A DNA stretch of 64,000 nucleotides. Origin: Streptomyces sp. HUAS 15-9. GTDB taxonomy: Bacteria; Actinomycetota; Actinomycetes; Streptomycetales; Streptomycetaceae. The notes beneath the pieces were generated by a model, which saw only the letters and a program-made list of their open reading frames with translations, did not search any database and had not been told where the DNA came from. Positions 53,429 to 62,680 of this stretch are shown here, piece after piece. A program made the translations under genes and the position numbers. The stretch is from NCBI RefSeq assembly GCF_025642155.1, contig NZ_CP106798.1, positions 806,001-870,000 on the forward strand, read 5' to 3'. The stretch's first letter is position 1. The number at the start of each line of letters is the position of its first letter.

Positions 53429-54736
53429 TCAGACGCGGTAGCGGCGCAGTGCCGGTACGGCGGCGGCCAGGACCAGCATGACGAGCACGACCAGCAGGCC
53501 GCCGCCCGCGACGGCGGACCGCGGGCCGAAGGCCGAGCCCGCGGTGCCGTGCAGCACGTCGGCCAGGCGCGGGCCGCCCGCCACGACGACCGTGAACACG
53601 CCCTGCATCCGGCCGCGCATCTCGTCGGTCGCGGCGGACAGCAGGATCGCCCCGCGGAAGACCATGGAGACCATGTCGGCGACCCCGCCGGCGGCCAGGA
53701 ACGCCAGGGCGACCCACAGGTTCCGGCTCAGCCCGAACCCGGCGATGGCCACGCCCCAGCCGACCACCGAGCCGATCACCAGCAGGCCGTGCCGCCTCGC
53801 CCGCGAGAACGTGCCGGAGAGCAGTCCGCCGAGCACCGCCCCGACGGGGATCCCGGCGAACAGCACACCGAGCGCGAGCCCCTCCCCGTACGACGCGTAC
53901 GTCTCGGCCGCCAGCTGCGGGAACAGGGCGCGGGGCATGCCGAACACCATGGCGACGATGTCGGCGAGGAAGGAGAGCAGCAGCACCTTGTGCAGCGAGA
54001 TGTAGCGGAAGCCCGCCGCGATCTCCCGCCACCCGGCGCGACGGGCCAGCGCCTGCCCCAGCGGCGGCAGCGCGGGGAGCCGTACGACGGCCCAGACCGT
54101 GACGCACAGGGCCAGGGCGTCGATCAGATACAGCTCGGGCAGGCCGATGACCGGAATCAGCGCACCGGCCAGCAGGGGCCCGGCCACCAGCCCGGTCTGC
54201 ATGACGGTCGAGCCGAGGGCGTTGGCGGCGGGCAGCTCCCGCTCGGGCACCAGCCGGGCGATGGAGGCGTTGCGGGCCGGAGAGTTGAGTCCGAAGAACG
54301 CCTGCTGCATCGCGAGCAGCACCATGAGTGCGACGACCGAGTCCAGTCCGGTCGCGGCCTGTGCCCAGAACAGGAGCGAGGTCACGGCTATCCCGCTGTT
54401 GGTGACCAGCAGCAGCTTGCGGCGGTCCACGGTGTCGGCGACCGCCCCGCCCCACAGCGCGAACACCACCATCGGCACCAGACCGGCGAGGCTCGCGTAG
54501 CCGACCCAGGCCGAGGAGTGCGTGATGTCGTAGATCTGCTTGGGTACGGCGACGGCGGTGAGCTGGCTGCCGACGGCGGTGACGATGGTCGAGGACCACA
54601 GCCGGCGGTAGGCGGGACGGCGCAGCGGGCGGGTGTCCATCGCCCAGCGGCGCCAGCCGTGCCGGGGCGGGGCCGGCGCAGCGGGCGGGTCGGACTGCAC
54701 TTCGGTGCCGCTGCCTGGGCTCTCGCTCGTGTCCAC
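53429..54736 (-). CDS. MFS exporter (EntS/MFS_3-like)
   Basis: A 435-residue transporter with 12 predicted helices. Motif A-like loop ADTVDRRKLLLVTNS between helices 2 and 3; LNSPARNASIARLVPERELPAANALGSTVMQTGLVAGPLLAGALI is typical of the MFS_3 group that exports siderophores or drugs. GTG 54736 has CAGGAAG upstream. It is convergent with the cNMP-binding gene. Substrate unknown. Confidence 0.9.
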   Translation of the reverse strand: MDTSESPGSGTEVQSDPPAAPAPPRHGWRRWAMDTRPLRRPAYRRLWSSTIVTAVGSQLTAVAVPKQIYDITHSSAWVGYASLAGLVPMVVFALWGGAVADTVDRRKLLLVTNSGIAVTSLLFWAQAATGLDSVVALMVLLAMQQAFFGLNSPARNASIARLVPERELPAANALGSTVMQTGLVAGPLLAGALIPVIGLPELYLIDALALCVTVWAVVRLPALPPLGQALARRAGWREIAAGFRYISLHKVLLLSFLADIVAMVFGMPRALFPQLAAETYASYGEGLALGVLFAGIPVGAVLGGLLSGTFSRARRHGLLVIGSVVGWGVAIAGFGLSRNLWVALAFLAAGGVADMVSMVFRGAILLSAATDEMRGRMQGVFTVVVAGGPRLADVLHGTAGSAFGPRSAVAGGGLLVVLVMLVLAAAVPALRRYRV

Positions 54737-54860
54737 GGGCTTCCTGTTGCTCGCTGTGGTTGCTCACTACATCTTTCGATGGCGAGCCTCACTATCGCAG
54801 CAACTCCCGCACCTGCCGAACCGCTTTGTCCCACGATCCGGCCGACGCACGACCCCTGTC

Positions 54861-55475
54861 TCACGATCCGGCGACGAGCACCGCTCCGAGACCGATCATC
54901 GTCGCGGCGACCAGACCGTCGAGGACGCGCCAGGCCGACGGGCCGGCGAGGAACCGGCCGAGCAGCCGGGCGCCGAAGCCCAGCGCGGCGAACCAGCACA
55001 GGCTGGCGAGCGCCGCGCCGAGGCCGAAGGTCCAGCGCAGGGCGCCCCGGTCGGCGGCCAGGGAGCCGAGCAGGAACACGGTGTCCAGATAGACGTGCGG
55101 GTTGAGCCAGGTCATCGCCAGGCAGGTGAGCACCGCCCGCCTGCGGGAGCCCGCCGCCTCGCCCTCCGTCCTCAGTCCGGTCCCGGGCTTGAGGACGCGG
55201 CGGGCGGCGAGGGCGCCGTAGCCAAGCAGGAAGGCGCCGCCGATCAGTCCGACCGCGGTCAGCGCCCCCGGCCACGCCACCACCACGGCGCCGACGCCGC
55301 CGACGCCCAGCGCGATGAGCAGGGCGTCGGACAGGGCGCAGATCCCGACGACGGCGAGGACCGCGTCACGGCGTACCCCCTGGCGCAGGACGAAGGCGTT
55401 CTGGGCGCCGATGGCGACGATGAGGGAGAGGCCGGTGCCGAATCCGGCGGCCGCGGCGGTCAAGGCGTTGGACAT
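54861..55475 (-). CDS. LysE/ArgO-family amino-acid exporter
   Basis: A 204-residue protein with six helices and the family signature GLSLIVAIGAQNAFVLRQGVRRD near the N-terminus, plus AMTWLNPHVYLDTVFLLGSLA in the middle. It exports lysine/arginine-type basic amino acids. It is divergent from an ArgP-like LysR gene, the classic exporter-regulator pair. ATG 55475 with AAGGGC upstream. Confidence 0.92.
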   Translation of the reverse strand: MSNALTAAAAGFGTGLSLIVAIGAQNAFVLRQGVRRDAVLAVVGICALSDALLIALGVGGVGAVVVAWPGALTAVGLIGGAFLLGYGALAARRVLKPGTGLRTEGEAAGSRRRAVLTCLAMTWLNPHVYLDTVFLLGSLAADRGALRWTFGLGAALASLCWFAALGFGARLLGRFLAGPSAWRVLDGLVAATMIGLGAVLVAGS

Positions 55476-55565
55476 GCCCTTGACGCTAGGCAAGGGGATC
55501 ACCGCACGTACAGCTAAAGATTTTTACGTACCATTAGCACTCGTCATGACGAAGTGAGGGCGCAC
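55476..55565. promoter_or_regulatory. ArgO/ArgP divergent control region
   Basis: A 90-bp AT-rich intergenic segment. GCTAA (55513-55517) and TTAGC (55534-55538) are inverted arms flanking GATTTTTACG, a plausible LysR-type (T-N11-A) site for control of the exporter. Confidence 0.5.
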
Positions 55566-56465
55566 ATGATGTCGGAGCTCCCCCTCGACCAGGTGCGGAC
55601 GCTGCTGGCGGTGGTGGACGAGGGCACGTTCGACGCGGCGGCCGCGGCGCTGCATGTGACGCCGTCGGCGGTCAGTCAGCGGGTGAAGGCGCTGGAGCAG
55701 CGCACGGGCCGGGTGCTGCTCCAGCGCACGAAGCCGGTGCAGCCGACAGAGTCCGGCGAGGTGCTGGTGCGGTTCGCCCGGCAGCTGGCCCGGCTGGAGC
55801 GGGACGCGCGCGGCGAACTCGGCATGAGCGGTGCCGGGGAGCCGACGCGGGTGTCGGTCGCGGTGAACGCGGACTCGCTGGCGACCTGGTTCCTCGGGGC
55901 GCTGACGCGCGTGCCGCAGGAGCCGCGGCTCTGTTTCGAACTGCGCCGCGAGGACGAGGACCACACGGCGGCGCTGCTGCGCGAGGGGCTGGTGATGGCG
56001 GCGGTGACCTCGTCGCCCGAGCCCGTTCCGGGCTGTTCGGTGCGGGCCCTGGGCCGGATGCGCTACCTCCCGGTGGCGAGCCCCGCCTTCGCCGCGGCGC
56101 ATCTGGGCGGCCCGCTGCGGGACGCGCTCGCCGGGGCGCCGGTGGTGGTCTTCGACCGGCGGGACGACTTCCAGGACGCCTTCGTGCGCACCTTGTCCAA
56201 CGGGCGGGCGGCGGCGAGCGCGCTGCGGCACCACGTCCCGACGTCGGAGGGCTTCGCTCAGGCCGTGGCCGCGGGTCTCGGCTGGGGCATGGTGCCCGAG
56301 GCCCAGGCCGACCCGCTCCTGCGCACCGGCTGCCTCGTCCGCCTCACTCCAGGGCGGTCGGTGGACATGCCGCTGTTCTGGCAGCAGTGGAAGCTCGACT
56401 CCCCCGCGCTGGCGGCGATGGCCGAGGCGGTGGTGGCCACCGCGGCGGAGACACTGCACGGGTAG
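55566..56465 (+). CDS. LysR-family regulator, ArgP/LysG type
   Basis: A 299-residue LysR protein: winged HTH at residues about 1-62 (LDQVRTLLAVVDEGTFDAAAAALHVTPSAVSQRVKALEQRTGRVLLQR) with the ArgP-specific pattern, and an effector domain. In this family lysine or arginine binding switches on the basic amino-acid exporter, here encoded divergently. ATG 55566 (or 55569) is preceded by GTGAGGG; a GTG at 55554 overlaps that site and is less likely. Confidence 0.9.
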   Translation: MMSELPLDQVRTLLAVVDEGTFDAAAAALHVTPSAVSQRVKALEQRTGRVLLQRTKPVQPTESGEVLVRFARQLARLERDARGELGMSGAGEPTRVSVAVNADSLATWFLGALTRVPQEPRLCFELRREDEDHTAALLREGLVMAAVTSSPEPVPGCSVRALGRMRYLPVASPAFAAAHLGGPLRDALAGAPVVVFDRRDDFQDAFVRTLSNGRAAASALRHHVPTSEGFAQAVAAGLGWGMVPEAQADPLLRTGCLVRLTPGRSVDMPLFWQQWKLDSPALAAMAEAVVATAAETLHG

Positions 56466-56494
56466 CGGCCGCAGGACGAACCAGGCCGGGTCGG

Positions 56495-57229
56495 CTATCG
56501 GCTTCCCGCTCCGGCCGGCTCCGGCCCCGTACGGGCCGCCAGGGTACCGGCCGCGCTGTCCAGGAGCATGTCCAGGGCCGTCGGATAGGCGCTGGTGGGC
56601 ATGCGGGCGGCGAGGAGCGGTGCCGCCTCGGCGATACGGGGGTGAGTGGCGCGCGGCAGTCGGGCGTAGGTCGAGTCCCACTGGTCGTCGTCGGCCCGCT
56701 GGGAGGCGCTCGGCAGGGCCAGGGACGCGGCGTCGAGGGCGGCGAAGGCCAGCGTCTGGTCGATGAAGGCGTGGTAGACGCGCACCGTCTCCGGCAGCGG
56801 GAAGCCGGCCGTGCGCAGCACGTCCAGGACGGCCTCGTCGGCGGCCAGTTCGTGCGCCCGGCCGGTGACCCGGTTCGCGGTGAGCAGGGCCGCCTGCGGA
56901 TGCGCCACATACGCTGCGTGGATGCGCAGCCCGATCGCCCGCAGGTCCGCCCGCCACCGCCCCGTGGGCTCCCAGCCGCGCAGCGCCTGCCCGATGAGCG
57001 CGTCGCCGATGGCCAGGGTCAGGTCGTCCATACCGCGGAAGTAGCGGTACAGCGTACTCGGGTCGCAGTCCAGGGCCAGGCCCAGGCGGCGCGCGGTCAG
57101 GCCGGCGCTGCCGTGTTCGCGCAGCATGCGCAGCGCGGTCTCGACGATCAGCCGCTCGGAGAGCACGGTGCCGCTCCTGGTCGGCCGGCGCCGCCGCCGT
57201 TTCTCCTCGGGCACCACCGGTTTCGGCAT
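56495..57229 (-). CDS. TetR-family regulator
   Basis: A 244-residue TetR protein: HTH LIVETALRMLREHGSAGLTARRLGLALDCDPSTLYRYFRGMDDLTLAIGDAL near residues 26-77, then a TetR_C-type ligand domain with a long C-terminal region. GGAGGGTGGAGC precedes the ATG. It is divergent from the saccharopine dehydrogenase-like gene, a likely target. Confidence 0.88.
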   Translation of the reverse strand: MPKPVVPEEKRRRRRPTRSGTVLSERLIVETALRMLREHGSAGLTARRLGLALDCDPSTLYRYFRGMDDLTLAIGDALIGQALRGWEPTGRWRADLRAIGLRIHAAYVAHPQAALLTANRVTGRAHELAADEAVLDVLRTAGFPLPETVRVYHAFIDQTLAFAALDAASLALPSASQRADDDQWDSTYARLPRATHPRIAEAAPLLAARMPTSAYPTALDMLLDSAAGTLAARTGPEPAGAGSR

Positions 57230-57322
57230 GCTCCACCCTCCCGTGCCGCTCCTGGCTCTTATGCCAACGCCATTGACCTTACGGGAGCCCGGGGCGTTGT
57301 ATCTCGGGCCAGGGCGCGCCTG

Positions 57323-57367
57323 GCTTCAACTTCAACTGCAACTTCGACTTTCGACTTTCGACTTTCG
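57323..57367. repeat. Short tandem repeat in the leader of the dehydrogenase gene
   Basis: Four 6-bp units (GCTTCA, ACTTCA, ACTGCA, ACTTCG; 57323-57346) pass into three exact 7-bp ACTTTCG units (57347-57367). The array ends 19 bp before ATG 57386, just upstream of the ribosome-binding site. Confidence 0.85.
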
Positions 57368-57385
57368 ATCGTGAGGGATTTCGTC

Positions 57386-58606
57386 ATGCGTGTGCTGCTC
57401 GTGGGAGCAGGCGGTGTCGGCACCGCCATCACCCGGATCGCCGCCCGGCGTCCGTTCTTCGACCTGATGGTCGTCGCCGACTACGACCTCGCGCGGGCCG
57501 AGGCGGCGGTCGCGGCGCTCGGCGCCGACGCCGCCCGGTTCCGCGCCGAGCGGGTGGACGCGGGCGACGAGTCCGCCGTGGCAGAGCTGCTGGCGCGCCA
57601 CGGCTGCGACGCGCTCCTCAACGCCACCGACCCGCGCTTCGTGATGCCCCTGTTCCGGGCGGCGCGGACGGCCGGCGCCACCTACCTCGACATGGCGATG
57701 TCCCTGTCGCGGCCGCACGCCGAGCACCCGTACGAACAGTGCGGGGTCAAGCTGGGCGACGAGCAGTTCGAGCTGGCCGCCGACTGGGAGAAGGCGGGCG
57801 CGCTGGCGCTCGTCGGCATGGGGGTGGAGCCCGGTCTGTCGGACGTGTTCGCCCGGTACGCCGCCGACGAACTCTTCGACGAGATCGACGAGATCGGCAT
57901 CCGTGACGGCGCGAACCTCACCGTCGACGGCCACGACTTCGCTCCGTCGTTCAGCATCTGGACCACCATCGAGGAGTGTCTGAACCCGCCGGTGGTGTAC
58001 GAGGCGGAGCGCGGCTGGTTCACCACCGCGCCGTTCAGCGAGCCGGAGGTGTTCGACTTCCCCGAGGGGATCGGTCCGGTGGAGTGCGTGAACGTCGAGC
58101 ACGAGGAGGTGCTGCTGGTGCCGCGCCGGGTCGACGCCCGGCGGGTCACCTTCAAGTACGGGCTGGGCCGGGAGTTCATCGAGACCCTCAAGACGCTGCA
58201 TCTGCTGGGCCTGGACCGCACCGGCCCGGTGACCGTGCCGGGCGCCGGCGGTCCGGTCGCGGTGTCACCGCGTGACGTGGTCGCCGCCTGTCTGCCCGAC
58301 CCGGCGACGCTGGGCGAGCGCATGCACGGCAAGACCTGTGCGGGTACCTGGGTGCGCGGCACCAAGGACGGCGCGCCGCGCGAGGTGTATCTGTACCACG
58401 TGGTCGACAACCAGTGGTCCATGGCGGAGTACGGCTGCCAGGCCGTGGTGTGGCAGACGGCGGTCAACCCGGTCGTCGCTCTCGAACTCCTCGCCACCGG
58501 TGCCTGGTCGGGCTCGGGAGTCCTCGGCCCGGAGGCGTTCTCGGCCCGCCCGTTCCTGGATCTGCTGACCGCCTACGGCTCGCCCTGGGGCATGCGGGAG
58601 CAGTGA
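57386..58606 (+). CDS. Saccharopine dehydrogenase-like oxidoreductase
   Basis: A 406-residue NAD(P)-dependent protein with N-terminal Rossmann motif VLLVGAGGVGTAITRIAARR, the DALLNATDPRFVMPLFRAARTAGATYLDMAM segment and MGVEPGLSDVFARYAADEL, all typical of the saccharopine dehydrogenase (Lys9-like) family. These act on lysine-derived or polyamine-derived imines. GAGGG lies before ATG 57386, just after a tandem repeat. It is next to a divergent TetR gene and 2 kb from a lysine-type exporter, so a link to basic amino-acid metabolism is possible. Confidence 0.88.
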   Translation: MRVLLVGAGGVGTAITRIAARRPFFDLMVVADYDLARAEAAVAALGADAARFRAERVDAGDESAVAELLARHGCDALLNATDPRFVMPLFRAARTAGATYLDMAMSLSRPHAEHPYEQCGVKLGDEQFELAADWEKAGALALVGMGVEPGLSDVFARYAADELFDEIDEIGIRDGANLTVDGHDFAPSFSIWTTIEECLNPPVVYEAERGWFTTAPFSEPEVFDFPEGIGPVECVNVEHEEVLLVPRRVDARRVTFKYGLGREFIETLKTLHLLGLDRTGPVTVPGAGGPVAVSPRDVVAACLPDPATLGERMHGKTCAGTWVRGTKDGAPREVYLYHVVDNQWSMAEYGCQAVVWQTAVNPVVALELLATGAWSGSGVLGPEAFSARPFLDLLTAYGSPWGMREQ

Positions 58607-58633
58607 TCCCGCCCCGGTCGCCCACCGATGGCT

Positions 58634-58683
58634 CATGTGTTTCACAACCGGGTCGACGGTGACCCGAAGTCGCGTTACACATG
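58634..58683. promoter_or_regulatory. Inverted repeat upstream of the wbl gene
   Basis: CATGTGT (58634-58640) and ACACATG (58677-58683) flank a 36-bp interval ending 40 bp before ATG 58724. It could be a spaced dimer site or frame the promoter (TCGACG at 58653, TTACAC at 58675). Confidence 0.3.
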
Positions 58684-58723
58684 TGCAAGGGCGCGGACGA
58701 CATCGATCGCAGGTGACTTTCCC

Positions 58724-58972
58724 ATGGGCGACTGGCGAGAACAGGCCGCATGCCATCACAAGGACCCCGACCTCTTCTTCCCGATCGGCACCACAGGACC
58801 GGCGGTGCGGCAGACACAGCGGGCCAAGGCGGTCTGCGGGCGTTGCCGGGTCCGGGAGCAATGCCTGGACTGGGCGCTGCGGACGGGTCAGTCCGGCGGC
58901 ATCTGGGGCGGCACGACGGAGATGGAACGGCGCGCGCTGAACCGGCGCGTCGGCATACGGCGGCGTCCCTGA
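58724..58972 (+). CDS. WhiB-like (Wbl) iron-sulfur regulator
   Basis: An 82-residue Wbl protein. Four cysteines ligate a [4Fe-4S] cluster: Cys10 (ACHHKDPDLFFP) and Cys38-x2-Cys41-x5-Cys47 (VCGRCRVREQC). The G59-IWGG-63 turn binds region 4 of the main sigma factor, and the basic tail (RRALNRRVGIRRR) contacts DNA. AGGTGA lies 8 bases before ATG 58724; longer readings upstream have no ribosome-binding site. The exact paralogue cannot be fixed without alignment. Confidence 0.93.
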   Translation: MGDWREQAACHHKDPDLFFPIGTTGPAVRQTQRAKAVCGRCRVREQCLDWALRTGQSGGIWGGTTEMERRALNRRVGIRRRP

Positions 58973-59034
58973 GGGGCACGGGCCGTTCCTCACCCGTCCG
59001 TTCTGCGATCGATCATGCTCCGACCGTGGTCGCT

Positions 59035-60462
59035 CTACGCCCTGCCCGGCTTGCCCTGGGTGTACAGCCAGGTCCGGAACAGTCCGTCCAACCGCTTGCC
59101 GGACTCCCGCTCGGCGAGCTTCACGAACTGCGCCGTCGTCCCGTGCCCGCCCCGGTGCTCGGCGGCCCACGCGCGCAGGATGCGGAAGAACGCCCGGTCG
59201 CCGACGGCCTTGCGCAGTTCGTGCAGGGCCATGGCGCCGCGGGCGTAGACCGGCGTGCCGAAGATGTTGGCGCCGCTGCCGGGGTTGCCGGGCGGATACG
59301 CCCACAGGTCGTCGCTCGCGCGGGTGGCGTACAGCTTGTCGAAGGTCTTCTGGGCGCTGTCGCCGCCGTGCTGCTCCTGGTAGAGCCACTCGGCATAGGT
59401 GGCGAAGCCCTCGTTGAGCCAGATGTCCTTCCAGGTGGTGAGGGAGACGGAGTCGCCGAACCACTGGTGGGCGTTCTCGTGGACGAGGGTGCTCAGATCG
59501 GGCGCCGAGTCGTACACGGGCCGGGTCTGGGTCTCCAGGGCGAACCCGACGTCCGGCGCCCGGTCGACGATCGAGCCGGCGGCCCGGTACGGGTAGCGGC
59601 CGAAGAGCCCGCTCTCCCACTCCAGGACGGACGGCAGCTTCTTCAGGACGGGCGCCGCGGCGCTCGCCTCGCGCGGGTCGACGGCGTTGTACACCTCGAT
59701 GCCGTCGCGGGTGGTGTACCGCTCGACCTTGAACCTGCCGATGGTCGCCGTGGCGAGATAGGCGGCCATGGGTGCGGTCTGGCGCCAGCGGTAGGTGGTC
59801 TGCCCGTGCGCGGTGCGCTGTCCCAAAAAGACGCCGCCTGCGACCGCGGTGCGTCCCTGGGGGACGGTGATCCTGAAGTCGTACGAGGACTTGTCCTTGG
59901 GGTGGCTGTTCGCCGGGAACCAGGTCATCGCGCCCTGGGGCTCACCGGCGACGAAGGCTCCGTCGTCGGTGGGGATCCATCCGTCGGGGGAGCCGTCCGG
60001 GTCGGTGACCGGCTTGGGGGTGCCATGGTAGGTGACCTCGACGCGGAAGTCCTGGCCCTTGTGCGGCGCCCGGCGCGGTGTGATGACGAGTTCCTGTCCG
60101 TCGCGGCGGAAGTGCGCCGTGGTGCCGTCGACGGTGAGGCGTGTGACCTTGAGGCCCTTGAGGTCCAGGTCGAAGCGGGTCAGCTTCTGGGTGGCGCGGG
60201 CGCTGAGCACCGCCGTGCCGTCGAGGTGGCGGGAGGCGGTGTCGTAGCGCAGGGTCAGGCCGTAGTGGCGGACGTGGTAGCCGCCGTTGCCCTCGAGCGG
60301 GAAGTACGGGTCGCCCACGCCGGAGGAGCCGGTCGTGCCGGCCGCGGCCGGTCCGGCGGCGGCGAGCAGTGCCGCCACGGCGACGGGGACGGTGGCGAGG
60401 ACCGCCTCGCGGCACAGGACTGCGGTGCGTCGTCTGTCGGCCTGCCTGCGGAGTGGTGTCAC
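59035..60462 (-). CDS. Secreted M1-family metallopeptidase
   Basis: A 475-residue exported aminopeptidase-like enzyme: signal peptide (AVLATVPVAVAALLAAAGPAAA), beta-sandwich N domain (GGYHVRHYGLTLRYD), then the thermolysin-like domain with H328-ENAH-332 followed by WFGDSVSLTTWKDIWLNEGFATYAEWL (third zinc ligand Glu). At 475 residues it lacks the long helical C-terminal domain of aminopeptidase N. The usual GAMEN substrate loop appears as GFALETQT, a variant seen in this subgroup. GTG 60462 has AGGGAG upstream. Confidence 0.92.
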   Translation of the reverse strand: MTPLRRQADRRRTAVLCREAVLATVPVAVAALLAAAGPAAAGTTGSSGVGDPYFPLEGNGGYHVRHYGLTLRYDTASRHLDGTAVLSARATQKLTRFDLDLKGLKVTRLTVDGTTAHFRRDGQELVITPRRAPHKGQDFRVEVTYHGTPKPVTDPDGSPDGWIPTDDGAFVAGEPQGAMTWFPANSHPKDKSSYDFRITVPQGRTAVAGGVFLGQRTAHGQTTYRWRQTAPMAAYLATATIGRFKVERYTTRDGIEVYNAVDPREASAAAPVLKKLPSVLEWESGLFGRYPYRAAGSIVDRAPDVGFALETQTRPVYDSAPDLSTLVHENAHQWFGDSVSLTTWKDIWLNEGFATYAEWLYQEQHGGDSAQKTFDKLYATRASDDLWAYPPGNPGSGANIFGTPVYARGAMALHELRKAVGDRAFFRILRAWAAEHRGGHGTTAQFVKLAERESGKRLDGLFRTWLYTQGKPGRA

Positions 60463-60639
60463 GTGCGCTCCCTGGGGGTGGCGAATGATCAAACGCACCA
60501 CAGACTAGGCGCCCAAGCCGACCAAATCCCCCTCGTTCAGGTCAAGTTACGCCGCGTCGCCGATCAGTTCCGGTCGTCGGCACGAGTGGAAACAGTACGC
60601 TGCAGGCTCCCCACCCACCCTGTGGACGGAGGCCCGAGC

Positions 60640-60990
60640 ATGAGCGTCCGCGTGCGCCGGATCTACGAACCGCCCGAGCCCGAGGACGGCTTGCGCGTCC
60701 TGGCCGACCGCCTCTGGCCGCGCGGTGTGTCCAAGGACGCGGCCGAGGTGGACGAGTGGCCCAAGGCCCTCACCCCGTCCACCGAGCTGCGCCGCTGGTA
60801 TCACGCGGGCGAGGGCTCCTTCGAGGAGTTCCGCAGGCGGTACGAGGCGGAGCTCGCCGCGCCGGAGGCCGCCGAACTTCTCGACGGCCTCCGGGAGGCG
60901 GCCCGCAAGGGCCCGGTGACGCTGCTGACCTCCTCCAAGACCCCGGACGAGAGTCATGCCTCGGTGCTGGCGCGGCTCCTGACGGACTGA
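60640..60990 (+). CDS. DUF488 (YeaO-like) protein
   Basis: A 116-residue protein with the family segments RRIYEPPEPEDGLRVLADRLWPRGVSK, EWPKALTPSTELRRWYHAG and GPVTLLTSSKTPDESHASVL. Its biochemical role is unknown. CGGAGG precedes ATG 60640. Its stop is one base before the stop of the convergent flavoprotein gene. Confidence 0.87.
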   Translation: MSVRVRRIYEPPEPEDGLRVLADRLWPRGVSKDAAEVDEWPKALTPSTELRRWYHAGEGSFEEFRRRYEAELAAPEAAELLDGLREAARKGPVTLLTSSKTPDESHASVLARLLTD

Positions 60991-60991
60991 C

Positions 60992-62665
60992 TCAGGCCGT
61001 CTGCTTCGCCGCGGCCCGCCCGGCCGCGCGCCCGGAGAACAGGCAGCCGCCGAGGAAGGTGCCCTCCAGGGCGTTGTAGCCGTGGACGCCGCCGCCGCCG
61101 AAGCCGGCGACCTCGCCCGCCGCGTACAGCCCGTCGATGGGCTGCCCGTCGGCGCCCAGGGCGCGCGAGTCCAGGTCGGTCTGGATGCCGCCGAGGGTCT
61201 TGCGGGTGAGCACGTGCAGCTTGACGCCGATCAGCGGGCCGGCCGCCGGGTCGAGAATGCGGTGCGGGGTCGCGACCCGGCCGAGGCGGTCACCGATGTA
61301 GCGGCGGGCGTTGCGGATGCCCTGGACCTGGGAGTCCTTGCTGTACGGATTGGCGATCTGCAGGTCGCGCGCCTCGATCTGGCGGCGCACCTCGGCCGCG
61401 TCGAGCAGCGCCTTGTCCGCGAGGCCGTTCATCTTCTCGACGAGCTTGTCGAGGGTGTCCGCGACCACGAAGTCGGCGCCGTTGCGCAGGAATGCCTGCA
61501 CCGGTCCGGGCGCGCCCCTGCCGAGCAGCCGGTCGCGCAGCACCGCCTTGCGGTCCTTGGCGGTGATGTCGGGGTTCTGCTCGGAGCCCGACAGCGCGAA
61601 CTCCTTCTCGATGATCTTCCGGGTGAGGATGAACCAGGAGTGGTCGTGGCCCGCGATGTCCTCGGTGGTGCGCAGATGCCTGAGCGTGCCGAGGGTGTCG
61701 TAGCCGGGCAGGCAGGGGTCGGGCAGCCGGCGGCCGAGGGCGTCGAGCCAGATGGAGGACGGGCCGGGCAGGATGCGGATGCCGTGGCCGGGCCAGATGG
61801 GGTTCCAGTTCTGCAGGCCCTCGGTGTAGTGCCACATGCGGTCCCGGTTGACGAGCCGTACGCCCGCGTCCGCGCTGATGTCGAGCATCCGGCCGTCGAC
61901 ATAGGCGGGGACGCCGGTGACCATCTCGGCGGGGGGCGTGCCGAGCCGCTCGGGCCAGTGGCGGCGGACGATGTCGTGGTTGGCGCCGATGCCGCCGGTG
62001 GTGACGACCACGGCCTGGGCGGTGAGTTCGAACTCGCCGGTCCGGTCGCGGTTGGAGGCCACTCCCCGCGGCGAGTCGTCGTCGGCGAGGACCGTGCCCC
62101 GCACGCCGCGCGCCGCCCCGTCCCCGATGATCAGCTCGTCCACCTGGTGGCGGTGGTGGAAGGTGAGCAGCCCGGCGCGCGCGGCCTGCTGGGCGTACCG
62201 CGCGAACGGCTCGACGACGCCCGTGCCGGTGCCCCAGGTGACGTGGAAGCGCGGTACGGAGTTGCCGTGGCCGTCCGCGCGCAGGTCGCCGCGCTCGGCC
62301 CAGCCGACCGTGGGCAGCAGCGAGATGCCGTGGCCCTCCAGCCAGGACCGCTTCTCCCCCGCCGCGAACTCGACATAGGCGCGGGCCCAGCGCACCGCCC
62401 AGGAGTCCTCGTCCTCGACCCGGTCGAACTGGGCACTGCCCTGCCAGTCGCTCCAGGCGAGGTCGAAGGAGTCCTTGATGCCCAGGCGGCGCTGCTCCGG
62501 GGAGTCGACGAGGAAGAGCCCGCCGAAGGACCAGTACGCCTGACCGCCGAGGTTGGCGGCGTTCTCCTGGTCGACCAGGGCGACGCGCCTGCCCCGGCTG
62601 GTGAGTTCGTGCGCCGCGACCAGGCCCGCGAGGCCCGCTCCGACGACGATGACGTCCGCGTCCAT
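60992..62665 (-). CDS. FAD-binding dehydrogenase (KstD/fumarate-reductase-like)
   Basis: A 557-residue flavoprotein: FAD motif VIVVGAGLAGLVAAHELTSRGRRVALVDQE, catalytic-domain region, and C-terminal FAD cap GLYAAGEVAGFGGGGVHGYNALEGTFLGGCLFSGRAAG. It belongs to the group related to 3-ketosteroid delta-1-dehydrogenase and flavocytochrome c. The substrate is not clear from sequence. It begins 15 bp after the TetR stop, in the same direction, so the two form an operon under the tandem TetR operator. Confidence 0.88.
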   Translation of the reverse strand: MDADVIVVGAGLAGLVAAHELTSRGRRVALVDQENAANLGGQAYWSFGGLFLVDSPEQRRLGIKDSFDLAWSDWQGSAQFDRVEDEDSWAVRWARAYVEFAAGEKRSWLEGHGISLLPTVGWAERGDLRADGHGNSVPRFHVTWGTGTGVVEPFARYAQQAARAGLLTFHHRHQVDELIIGDGAARGVRGTVLADDDSPRGVASNRDRTGEFELTAQAVVVTTGGIGANHDIVRRHWPERLGTPPAEMVTGVPAYVDGRMLDISADAGVRLVNRDRMWHYTEGLQNWNPIWPGHGIRILPGPSSIWLDALGRRLPDPCLPGYDTLGTLRHLRTTEDIAGHDHSWFILTRKIIEKEFALSGSEQNPDITAKDRKAVLRDRLLGRGAPGPVQAFLRNGADFVVADTLDKLVEKMNGLADKALLDAAEVRRQIEARDLQIANPYSKDSQVQGIRNARRYIGDRLGRVATPHRILDPAAGPLIGVKLHVLTRKTLGGIQTDLDSRALGADGQPIDGLYAAGEVAGFGGGGVHGYNALEGTFLGGCLFSGRAAGRAAAKQTA

Positions 62666-62680
62666 GGCGACCGTTTCCCT

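Noticed and set aside
57323..57367. CRISPR-like array
   Set aside because: Units are 6-7 bp and contiguous, with no spacers and no cas genes; it is a microsatellite.
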